Below are positions 36,662-41,247 of a DNA stretch of 41,247 bases, one piece after another. Below the pieces are notes generated by a model. It did no database searches. It was given only the letters and a program-made list of their open reading frames with translations, and was not told the origin of the DNA. The stretch lies in contig NZ_NXLX01000014.1 of NCBI RefSeq assembly GCF_003364335.1, positions 1 through 41,247 on the forward strand, written 5' to 3'. Each line of letters begins with the position of its first letter. The stretch's first letter is position 1. Source of the DNA: Helicobacter anseris (lineage in GTDB: Bacteria; Campylobacterota; Campylobacteria; Campylobacterales; Helicobacteraceae). The position numbers and the translations under genes are program-made.

Positions 36662-39600
36662 ATGGAACAAAAATTTGATGTAATGAGGGGGGGGGGTATA
36701 GTAATTCTTTAAATGCTTCTTTCTCTTCAAAAGATTCAAAAAAATTTTTCAAACCTTTAGTTGCTAGTTCTCTAGCTTTGTTTTTAACTGCTGGCGTTGC
36801 AAGTGCTGATTGCATTGGAACTGGTAGTGGTCCTAATATTTGTTATACCTACAATGGTATGGCTAGTTCTGTTAGCACTACCGGTTTTTCTTGGAATGCA
36901 GGATCTGGGCAAGCTTTAAACGAGTTTTATCAACCCATTATAAGTTCAAGCCCCTTGGCAGAAACATTGAAGTTTAGATTTGATAATTCAAGCAGTTTGA
37001 GCAACCCCACTTCTACAGTAAGTGGAAATGCTATAACGATTGCTGCTTATGGTTATGTTAATGGTTCAAATAACACTACTTTGACCTTGGATATAGCTGA
37101 TAAGGGGTTGGCTATTAATAATGGAAAGGGGACTTTGGAGTTTGATTTTGCCCCCTCATCAACAAATGGTAGTTGGAATTCAGATTTTTTAAAATACAGA
37201 AGTATGGTTTTAAATCTCACTGGAACTTCAATGTATAATGATAAGGCCACCTCCCTTGTTGGAAATTTAGTAATTAAAGGCGGTAGAGCTCAAAAATACT
37301 ATGGTGAAAATCTATTTGAAGCGAATTTTACCGGAGATGTAGTGGGGAATATTGATATACAGCAAGGCTCAGGTGATGTTAGAACTAAATTCACTTTTAA
37401 GGGTGATTTGATAGGTAATATTACAGCTGATAACTATTATTCAAGCACTAATGGAGCACCTAGTGGTATTTATGGCGGAGAAAACACCTTCACTTTTAAT
37501 GGTGATAAAGATCAAAAACTAGAGGGTAATATAAGTGTTACTCGTGCAGTTAATAATATTGTCTTTTCTGGATCTCATAATAACAGCATCATAGGAAATG
37601 GTGATGGATATACAATCAAAGCAGCAGGAAATGCAGCATTCCAAAATGCAACGAATAATATTACTTTTGAGGATACTGCTACTGGAACCAATACCATCAC
37701 AGGAAGAATTGGTGCTGATGGTTATGGTAAAAGCTATGGAACTAACACTATTACTTTTAAAGCTGGAACAAACTCAATTACAAAAATCGCAGATGACTAT
37801 GTTATTACCACTACTGGTGGAAAAAATACTATAACAATGAATGGTACAAGTGCAACAATTACAGGGAATATCCAAGCCAAAGCAGTAAATAGCACTTCAA
37901 CAGAGTCGCTAAATACTATCAATATGGGAGCAGATACTAATAAAATTATGGGAAATATCTCTGCCACTCCTTTTAATGGTACGCAGGCTAATAATATCAT
38001 TACCTTTACAAAAGGAGCTAGCACTATCACAGGTGATATCAATGCGATATATCAAGGAAGTGGTGCAACTAATACCATAAAAGCAAATGGAAGTTCTACT
38101 TCTCTTGCCATCAATGGCAAGATTACAGCAAATGTTGGCGGTAAAAATACTATTACAACAGAAGGTGCGACATCACTTACTGAAAATATTTTAAATAATA
38201 ACACCAATGATGTGCTTTATGCATTGGGTGGAACCAATATGGTTACCCTAGCAGGAACTAATACAACCATCACAGGTAATATCAATGCAAGCACAACAGA
38301 ATCAGTAGTAGTAGGAAATAATGAAGTTGTTATAAACTCTACTGGAACCAATGCTATCAAAGGTGATATAGTTGCAAAACAATATAATAAAGGAAGTACC
38401 AATACTATTAACTTTAACGCAGGAAATACTAACACCATCACCGGTAATATTACATCCTCTGGAATAAATACTATTACTTTCTCTAGTGCTTCTAGTGCTA
38501 ATACAATTTCTGGAAATATCTCAGCAAGTAGTGGAACCAATACCATTTCATTTGCTGGAACATCTAATACAGTCAGTAGTAGTCTTTCAGCAAATGCTGG
38601 AACTAATACCATTACAGCAAAAAATACAGCAACAAGTGGAACTGGAAACAATAATATAACTCTTACTGTAGGAAGTGAGAATTATGATGCAGATTCAACA
38701 ACTCAAACCATTACTGCAACAGGTGGAGGCACTGCAAAAAATATTATCTCAGCTGATAATCTCACACTTAATGTAAAAACTATGAGTGCTACAACAAATA
38801 GTATTAAAACTACCAATAATCAAAATATTATTGGTAACTATACTGCTGCTGCAAATGGAACTCCAGAAAGCATCACAGGACTTACAACAGGAAATATCCA
38901 TATTGGAAGTGTTGAGACATCTAATACAGCAGAAGGAAAATCAAAAACTGGAGTAGCAAAAAACACTATTTCTCTCCTTGCTGGAACACTTACAATTGAT
39001 AGTTTAACTGCAAATTATGGTGATAATGAAATTACCTCAAATGCAACATCTACATTTGGAACTATCAATGCAACAAATAATGGTATAAATACAGTCACTC
39101 TTAATGGAAACACCAATACTATTACAGGTAATATTTCTGTAAATGCAGGTGGAACTAACAACATCACACTAGGAAATAATACATCTAATAATAAAGTAAG
39201 CATCACAGGAGATATTAGTGCTTCTGGTGGAACAAATAATATTAAACTCTCTCAAGCTGCCCCTACATTTTTCAATATTCCTTTAGATAGTAGTAATACA
39301 GGTAGCAATGTTTCTGATTTAGCAAACTTAAAGGGTAAGATTACAACTACTAGTGGAACGAACAATATTGTCTTTGAAAACACTCTTTGGGCACCAGCTG
39401 CATTGATGTCTAATGGTAGTCTTATTATTGATTCTAATGGAGCTTCATCAGGTTTAGTAGAAACTACTAATGGAACTACAAATATTGTAGTAAGACAAGA
39501 AAAATCTGTTGTTCCAAATGGAGTAGTAGCAATCTATGGAGTAAAAACTACTGGTGGAACTACAAATATTGTAATGCAAGGTGATGTAAATGTAGGTGCA

Positions 39601-41247
39601 AATGTTAATTATGCTTCTAGTGGAACCACAAACTTTATCTTTGCAAGTAGTAATGATGGTGGAACAACTCCTACAGATGGAAATAAAACAAGCGGAACTG
39701 TAAATGATGATTTTTTAAGTTCTAGTAACACTGATGTAACTAAAAATAAAATCCTAGGAGTAACCTATAAAGATGGTGTAAAACTTTCTTTATTTGATTA
39801 TAAGATTGATGTTTTAGATGAAAAAAATGTAAGTCTTATTGATAGATATGGTGATAGATTTACAACTCTTACTACAGATGGTTCTTTAACAAGCATTACA
39901 ACAGATAGAACTAGCACTAAAGATACAATCACAGTAACAGGTCTTGTTTCTGGTTCTATTAGTGCATTAGAATCTTCTAGCACTAAAAATACTACAAAAG
40001 CTTATGATGTAGATTTAAGTAATAATTCTGCTTTTGTAGGAACTCTAGGATTGGATCCTTCTAAATCTAGCATTACTCTTAGTATGGGTGAGGGTTCTAA
40101 ATTGATTTTAGCAGGTGATAAAAATAGTGCACATTCTCAATTAGTAACACTTAATCTAGGAACTCCTAGCTTTGATTCTACCCAAACTATTTCTGCAATC
40201 TTTGATCAAAGCAATACTATTGTTAATCTTGCTACAGGAGTAAATGATGTTACTAATGCTCCTAATAGAAGTGATTTTAGATTGCTTGAAATTGGATCAA
40301 CATCTCCAACTACAAATACTGGTTTAGTATCTAATGCAAGTGGAGTAAATCAAGGGGTATTATTCTTGGTTTATGTGAATGATAAGGCAAGTAATGCTAC
40401 TTTAGGTGGAAAAGATGCTTATGATAATTCTCATAATACAGATTATGGCTATGCATATTCTGATAGAATTCTTATCCATAATGCAGGAGATAACTCTACA
40501 CAATCCACTCAAAACCTTCAAATTGTTTATGATGCAAATACTCAAGTAAGAGATATTGTCTATAGAGGTGGTGGAAGTGAAACAGAAGGTAATGTTGCAA
40601 TAGCTACAGTAAAGAATCTAAATAATGCAACTAGTGGAACTAGCGGAGCAGAAAGCAATAGCGGAGTTGTAACTTTTAATCTTCAAGATACACTTCAAGG
40701 ATTTGATCAAATTAGCTCTACTATTAAAGGTATTTATACAGATTCCAAAGGTATAGTAGATACTAGCAATGGTAATCATAATGACTACACTACTTACTTT
40801 GTGAATGCAGTTTCTACTGGTGCCTCTCTTGCTAACCAACAAGCTTCAGCAGCAGCTCTTGGTTCTAACTATGATCTTTATTTAGCTAATATGAATAGCT
40901 TAAATAAAAGAATGGGTGAATTAAGAGAGAATGCTAATTCTCAAGGTGCATGGGCTAGAATCTTTAATGGTATGCAAACCTCTAACTTTGCTTTAGAAAC
41001 TAAAGCACTCTATACTACATTCCAAGCAGGTTATGATTATGCCTTTGGATTTAGTGGAGCAAATAATTATTTAGGATTTGCACTCTCTTATGCAAATTCT
41101 CTTACAAGCTCTAATAGTTCTATAGATATTGATGGTTCTTCTAAAGGAATTAAAGATGTAACTTCTAATGCTATAGAGTTTGCAATCTATAATGCTTATG
41201 TTCAAGATGGAGCAAGCAAAGCAACTGGATGGAAAAATGGTTTATAT
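36662..41247 (+). CDS. Phase-variable VacA/Hsr-like autotransporter (frame OFF, runs off window)
   Basis: From ATG 36662 the G10 tract (36687-36696) shifts the frame, and translation stops at TAA 36710-36712 after 16 residues. One more G would join it to a frame open without a stop to the window end (about 1,530 codons). That product has an extended signal peptide (KKFFKPLVASSLALFLTAGVASA, cleaved near residue 49). A Thr/Asn/Gly/Ser-rich passenger with repeated TNTITGNI rungs follows (about residues 340-860), then the start of an autotransporter barrel (LNKRMGELRENANSQGAWARIFNG, near 1410 onward). Two Cys stand at the mature N-terminus. The barrel end lies outside the window. A sequencing error in the homopolymer is the main alternative. 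Confidence 0.88.
36687..36696 (+). repeat. G10 phase-variation tract in the autotransporter signal-peptide region
   Basis: Ten G residues follow ATGA within codons 9-12. G10 leads to TAA at 36710; G9 gives TAG at once; G11, or G8 or G14, restores the long frame as MRGGGYSNS or its shorter or longer forms. This is the classic layout for slipped-strand ON/OFF switching in Helicobacter surface genes. Confidence 0.9.
37680..39240 (+). repeat. Degenerate passenger repeats (TNTITGNI type)
   Basis: At least ten copies of a (G/A)-TN-T-I-(T/S/K)-G-(N/D)-I motif occur, for example near 37687, 37850, 38020, 38255, 38345, 38425, 38495, 39110 and 39197. Some adjacent copies are spaced about 66 bp (22 aa). 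This fits stacked rungs of a parallel beta-helix. Related DNA copies (ACTAATAC-ATTACAGGTAATAT) could recombine. Confidence 0.8.

Larger units (their letters stand above)
36532..36686. repeat. 155-bp segment bounded by an inverted C11/G10 repeat
   Basis: The segment begins TCATTA and ends TAATGA, and these inverted words are extended outward by C11 (36521-36531) and G10 (36687-36696), with TA on the outer side of both. The total inverted match is about 18 bp. The segment contains the autotransporter promoter, 5' UTR, ribosome site and first eight codons. Confidence 0.75.

Noticed and set aside
37598-37834. A plus-strand 78-codon frame within the passenger region
   Set aside because: It is out of frame with the long open frame and consists of repeated short hydrophobic and Gln codons; a shadow of the repeat DNA.
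38217-38651. A 144-codon minus-strand frame rich in Val, Leu and Pro within the autotransporter
   Set aside because: It is the mirror of the Thr/Asn/Ile/Gly repeat codons; several similar frames occur opposite other passenger segments. None has a ribosome site.

Overview
The window is AT-rich DNA from a Helicobacter-type member of the Campylobacterota. The evidence is the gene content and order, compared from memory and not by search. The folD-lepB-M50 protease-rpiB-coiled coil-apt-DedA-pepA-ychF run matches the H. pylori HP0577-HP0569 region. The trpS/secG/frr/pyrE/RDD group and the moeA-fliR pair also follow H. pylori. The plsC-SH3 protein-purQ-purS-purC-ctpA-clpB block is closer to the Campylobacter jejuni order. 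De novo purine genes (purCSQ) and a VacA-like autotransporter point to a Helicobacter other than H. pylori.

Layout. 1-346: AT-rich gene-free DNA with tandem and inverted repeats. 347-694 (-): small periplasmic cytochrome c. 762-7741 (+): tightly packed operon folD to ychF. 7774-9096 (-): hisS. 9178-10756 (+): waaF and a flavin reductase-like gene. 10753-12074 (-): an unknown gene and atpB. 12237-14657 (+): DUF3015/DUF4105 envelope pair. 14648-16589 (-): secG-frr-pyrE-RDD. 16712-17692 (+): trpS. 17703-17778 (-): tRNA-Ala(GGC). 17805-22583 (-): ctpA-purC-purS-purQ-SH3 protein-plsC. 22805-25372 (+): clpB behind a consensus promoter that overlaps an HspR-like operator. 25404-33706 (-): 5-FCL-rny-HD protein-fliR-moeA-usp-outer-membrane protein-rmuC. 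33766-36515 (+): redoxin-like lipoprotein-ftsY-radA. 36662-41247 (+): autotransporter running off the window.

Most genes are housekeeping: folate and purine metabolism, protein export and processing (LepB, SecG, FtsY, CtpA), translation (HisRS, TrpRS, RRF, tRNA-Ala), RNA decay and DNA repair (RNase Y, RadA, RmuC), ATP synthase and flagellar export. Many neighbours overlap by 1-4 bp (TAATG or ATGA), so translational coupling is common.

The most interesting region is 36515-41247. The autotransporter start codon is followed by a G10 tract that puts the long reading frame out of frame, so this sequence is in a phase-OFF state; G11 would restore it. An oppositely oriented C11 tract with the same flanking TAATGA lies 155 bp upstream, so the promoter and start codon sit inside an inverted repeat. 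The predicted 5' UTR begins with a perfect 12-bp stem. A third G11 tract separates clpB and rmuC. I see no CRISPR array, insertion sequence, prophage or obvious defence system.
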